Shown here: piece after piece, positions 1 to 7,086 of the stretch
How positions within the stretch are numbered: the stretch's first letter is position 1
Layout of the letters: each line of letters opens with the position of its first letter
From: Gammaproteobacteria bacterium
Lineage (GTDB): Bacteria > Pseudomonadota > Gammaproteobacteria > Pseudomonadales > Azotimanducaceae_A
Reading direction: 5' to 3'
Assembly (NCBI GenBank): GCA_012960755.1
Contig: DUAT01000057.1
Coordinates: 21,691-49,420, forward strand
Length of the DNA stretch: 27,730 nucleotides
Position numbers and translations under genes: made by a program
Notes under the pieces: model-generated
Told to the model about the DNA's origin: nothing
Databases searched by the model: none
Seen by the model: only the letters and a program-made list of their open reading frames with translations

Positions 1-96
1 TTGATGCTCTTGTAAATAGGCGTGCGCCAAATCACCACCATCATTACCGACAGTCATCATGTAAGGGGTAATTAAAACCTCCAGGTGCTTTTCCAT
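1..96 (-). CDS. Partial ORF of unknown function, runs off left edge
   Basis: An open frame starts at ATG 96-94 and stays open for 32 codons to the window edge, so only the N-terminus is visible (begins MEKHLEVLITPYMM). A GGAG Shine-Dalgarno-like stretch lies just upstream at about 103-100. The frame begins 16 bases after the stop of the Anbu peptidase gene, on the same strand, so the two are probably co-transcribed. The visible residues include a short hydrophobic stretch and then a Gly/Asp-rich segment (GNDGGD). I do not recognise the family. Anbu genes are often next to ATP-grasp, alpha-E and transglutaminase-like genes, but nothing visible here identifies one of them. The real start could also be one of the two adjacent ATGs at 60-55. 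Confidence 0.45.
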   Translation of the reverse strand, partial: MEKHLEVLITPYMMTVGNDGGDLAHAYLQEHQ

Positions 97-112
97 TCAG
101 CTCCATTGGGGA

Positions 113-859
113 TCAGGAATGTTGTTCAGTCTGATCCCAATTAGCACTCCACGCAATGGGGGGCATGCTGGAAAATGCGTCTTTCAACCTTGCATCCCAA
201 CTTTTGTTAATCTGGCGCAAGTACTCACTGGACTCTTCGAACCGGTACTTTCGATCTATTACTAGCGAATCAGTTGGATAGACAATGACATCAATCGGCG
301 GACCAACCGTCAGATTACTCCGCATGGTTGAATCCATTGAAACCAGGCCACACAAGACAGCGGTATCAAGACTGGATTGCGGCTCAATGATACGGTCCAG
401 AATAGGCTTACCGTACTTGCTTTCACCAATCTGCAGGAATGGCGTATCCGATGACGTCGTGATGTGATTGCCTTGTGGATAAACCAGATACGCCCGGGGT
501 TTATGACCGTGTATTTGCCCGCCGATGATAAATCTTGCTTCGTAGGTCGAACCCCCGCCGGTATGTTTTTCCTGCTGGGCTACATTCAACTCACCAAGGT
601 AGTCTGCGGCATCTTCCAGATGCTGCACATTGAGTAAATTGATGGCTGCTTCCTGGCGAATATCCTTCTTTATGTGGGCCACTACCCCCTGGGTGGTTGC
701 CAGGTTACCGGCGGAAAGCACCACGAGTTGACGCTCACCGTCTATGCCGAAGGCGTGCATCTTGGAATAGGTACTGACGTTATCGACACCGGCGTTGGTG
801 CGGGAGTCGGATATAAAGCAGATTCCGGAATCCAGCGATATCGCCACGCAGTAGGTCAT
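113..859 (-). CDS. Anbu-type proteasome-like peptidase (Ntn hydrolase)
   Basis: This 248-residue protein matches the ancestral beta-subunit (Anbu, COG3484) family of bacterial proteasome-type peptidases, and its length is normal for that family. It begins MTYCVAISLDSG. Removing Met1 would expose the catalytic Thr as residue 1. The mature chain then has Asp17 in ISDSRTNAG and Lys32 in YSKM, matching the Thr/Asp/Lys catalytic set of proteasome beta subunits. No signal peptide is visible, so it should be cytoplasmic. Anbu proteins assemble into ring or lock-washer oligomers without alpha subunits, and their physiological substrate is unclear. The start is an ATG with a weak ribosome site. It lies 119 bases downstream of pilZ and 16 bases upstream of a partial ORF that may be its operon partner. 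Confidence 0.88.
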   Translation of the reverse strand: MTYCVAISLDSGICFISDSRTNAGVDNVSTYSKMHAFGIDGERQLVVLSAGNLATTQGVVAHIKKDIRQEAAINLLNVQHLEDAADYLGELNVAQQEKHTGGGSTYEARFIIGGQIHGHKPRAYLVYPQGNHITTSSDTPFLQIGESKYGKPILDRIIEPQSSLDTAVLCGLVSMDSTMRSNLTVGPPIDVIVYPTDSLVIDRKYRFEESSEYLRQINKSWDARLKDAFSSMPPIAWSANWDQTEQHS

Positions 860-978
860 TGAATATTAATATCCGGAAGTTTGTTGAACGGTTTTTGTTT
901 GAACTTGCTTACCGTGATACTACCGGATTGGGACATCGTTGCAATACGTGTTCTGGAAAATTAGTGTTTTCCTTAGCA

Positions 979-1335
979 CTACATCGTCGCGGTCGAATTG
1001 GCTGAACCAATACTCCCGGCGAGAAATGTTTCTATTTTATCTTTCGCGATATTGTCAGGGTCACTGAACTGAATTCCCACCCCGGGCGTATGCGGGCTTT
1101 TGACGCCCTTCTTCGCGATCCACACCACTTTACCAGCAACGGGGATTTTCTCGGACTCATCCATCAAATTGAGCAAAATAAAAACGTCATCACCGATATC
1201 GTATTCAGTACGGTTGGCAATAAACAGCCCGCCATTTTTTACATAAGGCATATAATAATTGTGCAAAACCACCTTGTCCTTGATGGTCAGGGCAATCATG
1301 GTTTTCTTCGCTCCGCCTCTCGCCAACTTAGCCAT
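979..1335 (-). CDS. pilZ: Type IV pilus PilZ-domain protein
   Basis: This 118-residue protein consists of one PilZ domain. It reads very like Pseudomonas PilZ: ALTIKDK, YMPYVKNGGLFI, VFILLNLMDE, then KIPVAGKVVWI. It ends with GVGIQF and the family-typical KIETFLAG helix. The RxxxR and D/NxSxxG motifs that bind cyclic-di-GMP are absent, as in the founding PilZ proteins, which act in type IV pilus biogenesis through partners (FimX/PilB in other species) rather than by binding the nucleotide directly. It keeps the usual position downstream of holB but is separated from it by about 220 bases that hold a large inverted repeat. The ATG at 1335 lacks a strong Shine-Dalgarno. The N-terminal basic stretch (MAKLARGGAKK) is not conserved, so a start at the internal ATG (residue 13) is possible. 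Confidence 0.92.
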   Translation of the reverse strand: MAKLARGGAKKTMIALTIKDKVVLHNYYMPYVKNGGLFIANRTEYDIGDDVFILLNLMDESEKIPVAGKVVWIAKKGVKSPHTPGVGIQFSDPDNIAKDKIETFLAGSIGSANSTATM

Positions 1336-1437
1336 TGAAACTGCTCAGGAAATCGTGTGTTGAAAGTCTGCCCTATGGTTTGCCGTTCTACAAGCTGAAT
1401 TCTGTCAACGGTCGAGTTTGCCGACTATCATCGCTGC

Positions 1438-1562
1438 CTGCTGAAAAAGTTCCTGTTAGATGCAAGGCAAGGCGAAAATTGCTGAAAGAGCGGAGTCTAC
1501 ACGCAGTAAAGTGGGCTTCTTGAGGTAATTTTCAGAATGCGCTAACAGGGGCTTTTTAGCAG
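1438..1562. repeat. Long imperfect inverted repeat (possible dispersed intergenic element)
   Basis: The outer arms are CTGCTGAAAAAGTTCCTG.. beginning at 1438 and its near-complement ending at 1562. The arms share CCTGTTAG (1452-1459) against CTAACAGG (1542-1549), and AAAAAG against CTTTTT, with one indel and two mismatches. Symmetry continues inward: GAAAATTGCTGAAAGAGC at 1473-1490 pairs loosely with the AATTTTCAG segment near 1527-1535. The right arm overlaps the holB stop codon (1556-1558). The whole element could fold into one long hairpin between holB and pilZ, acting as a terminator/processing site, or it could be a copy of a dispersed palindromic repeat. No second copy is present in this window. 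Confidence 0.5.
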
Positions 1563-2527
1563 TCAGCCAGGTCAATCATCAGGCTTTCGAGTAACAGTGC
1601 CTTGTTGGGATTTGAGGTACTGCGAGCCACTTTTAGATCTGCATTCGCACGATCGAAGGCTGAAAATAAGAAATTTGTCCCGCAATCCCTGGAAACAGCC
1701 GAGATCTCAGTCTCTACATCTCTGTTTTTTAGAGATTTTACGCTCGGGCTCAATTTGTACTTCAGACTATCGGATAAAATACCCAAAATGATCTCCAATA
1801 CTTCGTCCATTTCGAATTTTAGTAACACAGTGGCACTTTCCAACGGAACGCCTGTGCCTGTCAGCACCTGGGTAACCGCTGTAATTACCTGCTGGCGTCG
1901 ATCCAGGTAGTCATCGCCAAACCGGGTAAGTACCGCCAACGGCGCGCCACCGCTGATATCCAGCATCAAGGACGAATCCGGACCGGGATTCGTTTGCTGT
2001 TCAAGCCACGCCAGGGCAATCTCTCGATCAGGTGCTGAGAAATTATAAGCCTGGCAGCGACTACGAATGGTAGGTAACAGACTGCCAGGACGCGCTGTAA
2101 CCAGGAAAATCAGCGTGTTTGGCGCGGGTTCTTCCAGGCATTTAAGCAACGCATTGGCGGATTGGTGATTCATCTGCTCGGCAGGACTGACAATCGCAAT
2201 CTTCATACCGCTTCGCTGGGCGGTTTGACTCACCCAGCCAATCAAATCCCGGATCTGGTCAATTTTTATCTGTTTTGAGTCTTCCGGCTGAACAAGCCGC
2301 AGATCCGAGTGGGTACCGGCCCTGATTAAAAGACAGGACGGACACGCACCGCAAGCACCGGATTCAGCTGCCGCAGTACACAAAAACTGCTTCGACAGGG
2401 CTTTGGCAAAGTCAACTTTACCCAGAAATTCAGGGCCGGCAAACAGGATTGCATGGGCCAGTTTCCTGTTGTTGAACTGTTGTGTGATGCGCTCTCGAAA
2501 GGATTCATGCCAGGGGTAGTACTTCAT
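1556..2527 (-). CDS. holB: DNA polymerase III delta-prime subunit (clamp loader)
   Basis: This is the HolB subunit of the clamp-loader complex, which opens and loads the beta clamp onto primed DNA. From the ATG at 2527 the protein has 323 residues. Zinc ligands fall at Cys50, Cys59, Cys62 and Cys65, the same positions as in E. coli delta-prime. The ATP-site loop is GPEFLGK, a degenerate Walker A as expected for this non-hydrolysing subunit. SANALLKCLEEPAPNT and TIRSRCQAY (the SRC motif) follow. The ATG at 2527 overlaps the tmk stop as ATGA, suggesting translational coupling; a TTG three codons upstream (2536) is an alternative but fits the family numbering less well. It is the last gene of the tmk-holB pair, and its stop codon lies inside the right arm of an inverted repeat. 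Confidence 0.95.
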   Translation of the reverse strand: MKYYPWHESFRERITQQFNNRKLAHAILFAGPEFLGKVDFAKALSKQFLCTAAAESGACGACPSCLLIRAGTHSDLRLVQPEDSKQIKIDQIRDLIGWVSQTAQRSGMKIAIVSPAEQMNHQSANALLKCLEEPAPNTLIFLVTARPGSLLPTIRSRCQAYNFSAPDREIALAWLEQQTNPGPDSSLMLDISGGAPLAVLTRFGDDYLDRRQQVITAVTQVLTGTGVPLESATVLLKFEMDEVLEIILGILSDSLKYKLSPSVKSLKNRDVETEISAVSRDCGTNFLFSAFDRANADLKVARSTSNPNKALLLESLMIDLADC

Positions 2528-3156
2528 TCCTGCCAATCCCTGATGCAGGTCTGGACAATCTTACTGATCTGCGCCTGGACCTTGTCAAGGGATTGGTTTG
2601 CATCGATAACCCTGAATCGATCCGATTGCGCGGCTCTATCCAGGAAACACTGTCGAACCCGGATGAAGAATTCGATTCCTGCACTTTCAATTCGATCAAA
2701 TTCACCCCGGATTTTCGCTCTTTCAAGCCCGACTGCAACCGGCAGATCCAACAACAGGGTCATATCCGGACGGAAGTCCGCCAGGGCAATTTTTTCCAGA
2801 ACTGCCACCGGATCTTTACCCATCTCCCGGCCTGCGCCCTGATAGGCATAGCTCGAATCAGTAAATCTATCGCAGATTACCCAGTCACCATTTTCAAGTG
2901 CTGGCTTTATCAGCTCCTGTACATGCTGGGTTCTTGCAGCAAACATCAACAGCAACTCCGTCATGTCGCACATGTTGCTGTCGTGCTTGTCGAGCAATAA
3001 TGTCCGTACTTTTTCCGACAATTGTGTCCCACCCGGTTCCCGGGTCGTGATGTGGCTGATTCCCCGCGCATCAAGCAGGGACTCGATCAGTTCTATATTT
3101 GTAGACTTTCCGACACCCTCGACACCTTCAATTGTGATGAACCTACCTTTTGACAT
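2524..3156 (-). CDS. tmk: Thymidylate kinase (dTMP kinase)
   Basis: This enzyme phosphorylates dTMP to dTDP with ATP, in the cytoplasm, for DNA synthesis. The P-loop is GVEGVGKST at residues 11-19, directly after the FITIEG strand. The substrate-site motif CDRFTDSSYAYQGAGR follows, along with TTREPGGT. The length of about 210 residues is normal. I chose ATG 3156 (MSKGRFITIEG), which aligns with E. coli Tmk; a GTG two codons upstream (3162) is possible, and the AGGTGG next to it is very close to the ATG. The stop overlaps the holB start. Upstream, the expected close spacing to mltG is broken by a 293-bp MITE-like insertion, so tmk may depend on read-through across that element or on a promoter within it. 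Confidence 0.95.
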   Translation of the reverse strand: MSKGRFITIEGVEGVGKSTNIELIESLLDARGISHITTREPGGTQLSEKVRTLLLDKHDSNMCDMTELLLMFAARTQHVQELIKPALENGDWVICDRFTDSSYAYQGAGREMGKDPVAVLEKIALADFRPDMTLLLDLPVAVGLERAKIRGEFDRIESAGIEFFIRVRQCFLDRAAQSDRFRVIDANQSLDKVQAQISKIVQTCIRDWQE

Positions 3157-3188
3157 ATCCACCTATCATCTATTTTAGCGCGCTAGCG

Positions 3189-3214
3189 TAGTGTCCTATA
3201 CAAAACGCACTTTA
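3189..3214 (+). repeat. Left terminal inverted repeat of MITE-like element
   Basis: This end reads TAGTGTCCTATACAAAACG and then CACTTTA. It pairs with the right end at 3456-3481, with two mismatches (CA against TG) in 26 bases. Confidence 0.85.
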
Positions 3215-3455
3215 AGCAAGCCACTAAATGGCCAGATTATGGCGGGCTAGATTAGCATTGAATTTATGAAGAGCCGACCTACGACAACATGGATAAGATC
3301 ACCGCTGTCCCTTTAGCGATTCACCCTACGGATGATCCTCAACTTCGCCACAGCCGCGTTGTATTTCTTGAAAAGGTACCTACATTTCCTGCGACTTTCC
3401 GTGAAAAGATTGGGCCTTGCTGTGACACTTCCTGTGAAAAAAAGTGAGAACCACG

Positions 3456-3481
3456 TAAAGCACGTTTTGTATAGGACACTA
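3456..3481 (-). repeat. Right terminal inverted repeat of MITE-like element
   Basis: Read on the minus strand, this end begins with the same 19 bases as the left end and continues TGCTTTA. The final TA is separated from the mltG stop codon by two bases. Confidence 0.85.
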
Positions 3482-3483
3482 CA

Positions 3484-4500
3484 CTAGTCGTCCGGTGTAC
3501 TGCGATAACCATCTACCCTACCGGCTTTTTGGAATCGGGTAACTGCGGCATTATGCTGCGCCAGTGTCTCGGAAAACTCACTGCTGCCATCGCCCCTTGC
3601 GACAAAGTAGTAATACGCTGACGGGGCTGGGTTTAAACTCGCGCGAATCGATGCCAACCCCGGATTGCAGATCGGCGTCGGCGGTAATCCCTTGATGACA
3701 TAAGTATTGTACGGAGTCCTGGTTTTCAAATCACTGCGCTTCAGGTCACCACTGAAATCCTCCAGACCATAAATTACCGTCGGATCCGACTGAAGTCTCA
3801 TGCGTTTTTGCAAACGGTTATTGAAGACGCTGGCGATGGCCAGCCGGTCCGGCTCATAGCCTGTTTCCTTTTCAACGATAGACGCCAGCACCAGGGCTTG
3901 TTGTGGTGATGTAAGTGACAGACTTCTGTCGCGGTCGTCCCATTCCAGCTCGAGTACCTGTTTCATACGTGCATGGGCACGCCTTAAAATCGACTGATCC
4001 GTTGCACCTCGAGTAAAACGATAAGTGTCGGGGAAAAATTGACCTTCCGGAGACGATAGAGAACTTTCAATCCCCTGCATGATGTTTGAATTCTGGCTGA
4101 GCGTCTGGGTCAGGTATTCATTTGCGCCCAGGTGGTTGACCCATTGTGAAAAATCCCAGCCCTCGGGAAACGTGATCTGCCGCTGCAGGACTTCTCCTTG
4201 CCGAAATTTCAACAGCAGCGTTTTGGCGTTTAGTTCCTTTGTTAACTCGTACTCCCCTGCCTTTATTGTCCCCTGATATCGCGTTAGCAAACCGTAGAGT
4301 TTAAAGACTGGTTCCGGAATGCCTAGAACAGCATTTGATATCAGGTCGTTGCTCAAGGCGTTGAAACTCTGCCCTTTGGGGATTAAATAATAGCTGCCTG
4401 GGCTAATATCTATGGGTCGTTGCAACAAGGTATTGCAATAAAGCCCCACACCAAGCGCAATGCCGGCCAGGACCATTACCATTTTGATCAACCTGGCCAT
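3484..4500 (-). CDS. mltG: Endolytic transglycosylase MltG (YceG family)
   Basis: MltG is an inner-membrane lytic transglycosylase that cuts nascent glycan strands and helps set their length. The 338-residue protein has a single N-terminal membrane helix (about residues 6-22, VMVLAGIALGVGLYC). A LysM-like region follows (YLIPKGQSFNALS..). The catalytic domain carries the conserved Glu210 in LASIVEKETGYEPDR, equivalent to E. coli Glu218. RLQSDPTVIYGL and the family motif TPYNTYVIKGLPPTPICNPG are also present. The ATG at 4500 has an AGGTAGGT ribosome site. It lies 48 bases after fabF; pabC, usually between them, is missing. A MITE-like element lies immediately after the TAG stop. Confidence 0.95.
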   Translation of the reverse strand: MARLIKMVMVLAGIALGVGLYCNTLLQRPIDISPGSYYLIPKGQSFNALSNDLISNAVLGIPEPVFKLYGLLTRYQGTIKAGEYELTKELNAKTLLLKFRQGEVLQRQITFPEGWDFSQWVNHLGANEYLTQTLSQNSNIMQGIESSLSSPEGQFFPDTYRFTRGATDQSILRRAHARMKQVLELEWDDRDRSLSLTSPQQALVLASIVEKETGYEPDRLAIASVFNNRLQKRMRLQSDPTVIYGLEDFSGDLKRSDLKTRTPYNTYVIKGLPPTPICNPGLASIRASLNPAPSAYYYFVARGDGSSEFSETLAQHNAAVTRFQKAGRVDGYRSTPDD

Positions 4501-4548
4501 ACCTACCTGTACGAGGAATTATGTGTTAACGGAGGCTGCATTGATGGA

Positions 4549-5790
4549 TTAATCGATCACGCGAAAAATCAAGCTGCCGTTCGTGCCCCCAAAACCAAAG
4601 GAGTTTGAAATTGCGGCATCAATTTTCATCTCCCGTGCCACATGTGGTACGTAATCGAGATCGCATCCATCACCGGGATTGTCGAGATTAATGGTGGGTG
4701 GTGCCAACTGGTGTTTTATGGCTAATGCGGTTATCGCAGCTTCCACCGAGCCAGATGCACCGAGCAAATGACCAATCATTGATTTCGTCGAACTGATGGC
4801 AACGCTGCCAGCGTCCTGACCCATGACCGTTTTGATTGCCATGGTTTCTGCCACATCACCCAGGGGGGTCGAGGTACCGTGCGCATTTATGTAGTTGATT
4901 TCTGACGCGTTCATTTCAGCACTGTAAAGGGCATTTTGCATCGACCTCGCCGCGCCATCACCATTTTCGGATGGCGAAGTCATATGACTGGCATCGGCAC
5001 TCATTCCAAACCCCGCCAGCTCGCAATAAATTTCAGCACCCCGGGCTTTGGCATGTTCATGTTCTTCCATTACCAGCACGGCAGCGCCATCACTCAGGAC
5101 AAAGCCATCCCGATCCCTGTCCCACGGGCGACTGGCAAGCTCTGGTTCATCATTGCGGGTGGAAAGCGCTCTCATCGCAGCGAACCCTGCCATGGTAGTC
5201 GGCGATGTAGACTTTTCTGCACCACCGGCAAGCATGACTTCGGCATCACCTGCTGCGATCATCCTTGCCGCAAACCCTATATTGTGAGTACCCGTTGTGC
5301 AGGCGGTGGTGATAGCGATGTTGGGACCCTGCAGCCCAAACATAATCGACAATTGACCAGCGACCATATTGATAATGCAGGATGGAACGAAAAATGGCGT
5401 GACTTTTTTTGGGCCGCGATTCAAGACGATGTCATAACACGTTTCAATCGTCACGATGCCGCCAATACCCGAGCCAACGGCAACACCGATTCGGTGCCTG
5501 TTTTCATCCGTAACTTCAAGACCAGAGTCTTTCATGGCCTGAATTCCGGCTACCATGCCGAATTGGATAAAACCATCCATCCGCCGGGCTTCTTTTGGAG
5601 ACAGATACGCGTCCATATCGAATTCCGGGACAGCGCCACCAAAACGAACTGGATAGCCTTCTGTATCGAATGACGTTATCGGAGTGATGCCACTTTTACC
5701 TGCTATTAGTCCTTCCCAGGAGGTATCCAATGACGCACCTAATGGACTTAACATGCCCATACCGGTGATAACCACTCTGCGATTATTCAA
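4549..5790 (-). CDS. fabF: Beta-ketoacyl-ACP synthase II
   Basis: FabF condenses malonyl-ACP with acyl-ACP in fatty-acid elongation and is used for cis-vaccenate synthesis. I place the start at TTG 5790. It has a perfect AGGAGG five bases upstream, and the resulting protein has 413 residues, the E. coli length. The open frame continues 36 codons further upstream, but that segment shows no family similarity. The catalytic triad is Cys164 ([10 protein letters not shown]), His304 ([11 protein letters not shown]) and His341 ([11 protein letters not shown]). The GFGGTNGSL tail is typical. It follows acpP, with a strong terminator-like hairpin between them, and precedes mltG. The rare TTG start may lower its yield relative to acpP. 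Confidence 0.97.
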   Translation of the reverse strand: MNNRRVVITGMGMLSPLGASLDTSWEGLIAGKSGITPITSFDTEGYPVRFGGAVPEFDMDAYLSPKEARRMDGFIQFGMVAGIQAMKDSGLEVTDENRHRIGVAVGSGIGGIVTIETCYDIVLNRGPKKVTPFFVPSCIINMVAGQLSIMFGLQGPNIAITTACTTGTHNIGFAARMIAAGDAEVMLAGGAEKSTSPTTMAGFAAMRALSTRNDEPELASRPWDRDRDGFVLSDGAAVLVMEEHEHAKARGAEIYCELAGFGMSADASHMTSPSENGDGAARSMQNALYSAEMNASEINYINAHGTSTPLGDVAETMAIKTVMGQDAGSVAISSTKSMIGHLLGASGSVEAAITALAIKHQLAPPTINLDNPGDGCDLDYVPHVAREMKIDAAISNSFGFGGTNGSLIFRVID

Positions 5791-5795
5791 TGTCT

Positions 5796-5801
5796 CCTCC
5801 T
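5796..5801 (-). promoter_or_regulatory. Ribosome binding site fixing the fabF TTG start
   Basis: A perfect AGGAGG on the minus strand lies five bases before TTG 5790. It decides the start codon against the upstream in-frame codons that would give a 449-residue protein. Confidence 0.85.
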
Positions 5802-5921
5802 GAAAACGCCCGAATATAACAAATCGACACCACACATTAAGACGGCCTGGAAGACCGGACTCGAAATCTATTTCTGAACCCGATCTGGCATCGGCCAATT
5901 TTGCGCTTTTTCTAAAACAAA

Positions 5922-5957
5922 CTAAAAAGCCGCATTTACCAAAAGCAAATGCGGCTT
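5922..5957 (-). terminator. Intrinsic terminator or attenuator after acpP
   Basis: A perfect 11-bp stem (5927-5937 with 5947-5957, AAGCCGCATTT) with a 9-base loop is followed on the minus strand by TTTTT and further T-rich sequence. It starts 22 bases beyond the acpP stop codon. Such a site would let the abundant acpP message end here while a fraction of transcripts reads on into fabF. Confidence 0.85.
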
Positions 5958-5979
5958 ACAAAGCGATTTATCGAGCCGA

Positions 5980-6213
5980 CTACGTGTGACTTTCGATGTA
6001 ATTAAGAGCTTCTTTTACGGTCGTTATTTTTTCAGCTTCTTCGTCTGGAATTTCAGTCTCGAATTCTTCTTCAAGAGCCATCACGAGTTCTACTGTATCC
6101 AGCGAATCTGCGCCGAGGTCTTCGACAAAGGAAGCTTCGATGGTGACTTCTTCCTCCTTAACTCCTAACTGTTCACAGACCAGTTTACGGACTCGATCTT
6201 CAATGGTGCTCAT
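5980..6213 (-). CDS. acpP: Acyl carrier protein
   Basis: AcpP carries growing acyl chains on a 4'-phosphopantetheine arm for fatty-acid, lipid A and phospholipid synthesis. From ATG 6213 the protein has 77 residues and starts [12 protein letters not shown], as in E. coli. The attachment site is Ser37 in [14 protein letters not shown]. The protein is strongly acidic, as expected. An in-frame GTG four codons upstream (6225) is rejected because the AGGAG site would then be too close and the family starts at MSTIE. It lies between fabG and fabF, with its own likely promoter upstream and a strong hairpin terminator downstream, matching its need for very high expression. Confidence 0.98.
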   Translation of the reverse strand: MSTIEDRVRKLVCEQLGVKEEEVTIEASFVEDLGADSLDTVELVMALEEEFETEIPDEEAEKITTVKEALNYIESHT

Positions 6214-6255
6214 TCTCAGGTTCACTCCTACACGTTGCAGTCAAAAAGCTGCGCT

Positions 6256-6285
6256 AGTTTAATGAAATGCCAGTTAACGTATCAA
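6256..6285 (-). promoter_or_regulatory. Likely sigma-70 promoter of acpP
   Basis: On the minus strand, TTGATA (6285-6280) and TAAACT (6261-6256) are 18 bases apart, about 42 bases upstream of the acpP ATG. The -35 has five consensus matches and the -10 four. It sits in the 140-base gap after fabG, where other species also have a dedicated acpP promoter. Confidence 0.45.
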
Positions 6286-6337
6286 GTACTTTCTTAGCTT
6301 GAATGCCTGGCGGGTTAATATTGGTTGTCTTCATGAC

Positions 6338-6364
6338 TATGGCCTAACCGCAGGCTAGGCCATA
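6338..6364. repeat. Perfect hairpin overlapping the fabG stop codon
   Basis: TATGGCCTA (6338-6346) pairs exactly with TAGGCCATA (6356-6364) around a 9-base loop. The right arm contains the last fabG codons and its TAG stop (6355-6357). No T-tract follows on the minus strand, so it is more likely a 3'-end stabilising or processing hairpin than an intrinsic terminator. Confidence 0.55.
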
Positions 6365-7086
6365 TACATTCCACCATTTATGTGAATTGTTTCTCCACTT
6401 ATATATCCAGCATCATCGCTGGCAAGAAAAGCGGCAAGCGACGCGATCTCCTTCGACTCGCCAAGGCGGCCTGCGGGAATTTTCGCCAGGAGCAATGCTT
6501 TTTGCTCTTCAGGCAGTTCATCAGACATATCTGTTGCGATAAAACCGGGAGCAATACAATTAACCGTAATGTTCCTGGAACCCAGTTCACTTGCCAGTGC
6601 CCGGCTGTACCCCTCCATACCTGCTTTGGCCGCCGCATAGTTACTTTGACCAGCATTACCCATACTTCCTACCACAGAGCTGATATTAATAACTCGCCCC
6701 CAACGAGCCCTGGTCATTGGCCGGAGGCAACTCTTTGTTACCCGGTATATCGAGTTTAGATTGGTGTTAATAACATCATCCCACTCTTCTGCCTTCATCC
6801 GAAGGGCGAGATTATCTCGGGTAATACCCGCGTTGTTAACGAGTATGCTCACCGCATCATATTCTTTAACGGCGCTGAAAAAGCGTTCCACAGACTCTGG
6901 CTGGCTTACATCCAATACCAGCCCAGCACCGGAGGCACCGAGGCTAGCTGAAATTGCACTGGCGCCATTTTCTGTGGTGGCTGTACCAATGACAAACGCC
7001 CCCTGCTGTACAAATTCTTCAGCAATGGCCCGGCCAATACCCCGGCTTGCGCCGGTTATGATTGCCGATTTATTTTCCAGCTTCAT
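6355..7086 (-). CDS. fabG: 3-oxoacyl-ACP reductase
   Basis: FabG is the NADPH-dependent reductase of fatty-acid elongation, acting on 3-oxoacyl-ACP. It is a classical short-chain dehydrogenase of 243 residues. It has the Rossmann glycine motif TGASRGIGRA at residues 11-20 and NNAG at 84-87. The catalytic residues are Ser137, Tyr150 and Lys154 (SNYAAAKAG), and the C-terminal motif is SGETIHINGGMYMA. Its ATG overlaps the fabD stop as ATGA, indicating translational coupling. A perfect hairpin spans its stop codon. The position between fabD and acpP and the close match to FabG separate it from the general dehydrogenase at 16277-17047. Confidence 0.97.
   Translation of the reverse strand: MKLENKSAIITGASRGIGRAIAEEFVQQGAFVIGTATTENGASAISASLGASGAGLVLDVSQPESVERFFSAVKEYDAVSILVNNAGITRDNLALRMKAEEWDDVINTNLNSIYRVTKSCLRPMTRARWGRVINISSVVGSMGNAGQSNYAAAKAGMEGYSRALASELGSRNITVNCIAPGFIATDMSDELPEEQKALLLAKIPAGRLGESKEIASLAAFLASDDAGYISGETIHINGGMYMA

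Larger units (their letters stand above)
3189..3481. mobile_element. MITE-like element with 26-bp terminal inverted repeats
   Basis: The 293-bp segment begins TAGTGTCCTATACAAAACG and ends with its exact complement. The inverted repeats extend to 26 bases with 24 matches (3189-3214 against 3456-3481). The ends can be read as GTGTCC..GGACAC flanked by TA on both sides, consistent with a TA target duplication as made by IS630/Tc1-like transposases; that assignment is an inference. The interior lacks any transposase-sized gene. It holds only a 52-codon open frame (3289-3447, plus strand) that I do not recognise. It lies between mltG (whose stop is two bases beyond the right end) and tmk, which are normally adjacent in this block, supporting a recent insertion. 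Confidence 0.75.

Noticed and set aside
955..972. GGAAAATTAGTGTTTTCC hairpin after pilZ as a terminator
   Set aside because: It is a perfect but AT-rich 6-bp stem with no following T-tract on the minus strand; too weak to call.
4936..5673. 245-residue open frame on the plus strand
   Set aside because: It lies wholly antisense to fabF, which is certain. Its translation is low in family signal and rich in His, Arg and Cys, as expected of a shadow frame.
5791..5898. Upstream extension of fabF giving a 449-residue protein
   Set aside because: The extra 36 residues have no family similarity. The TTG at 5790 has a perfect AGGAGG and yields the E. coli length of 413.
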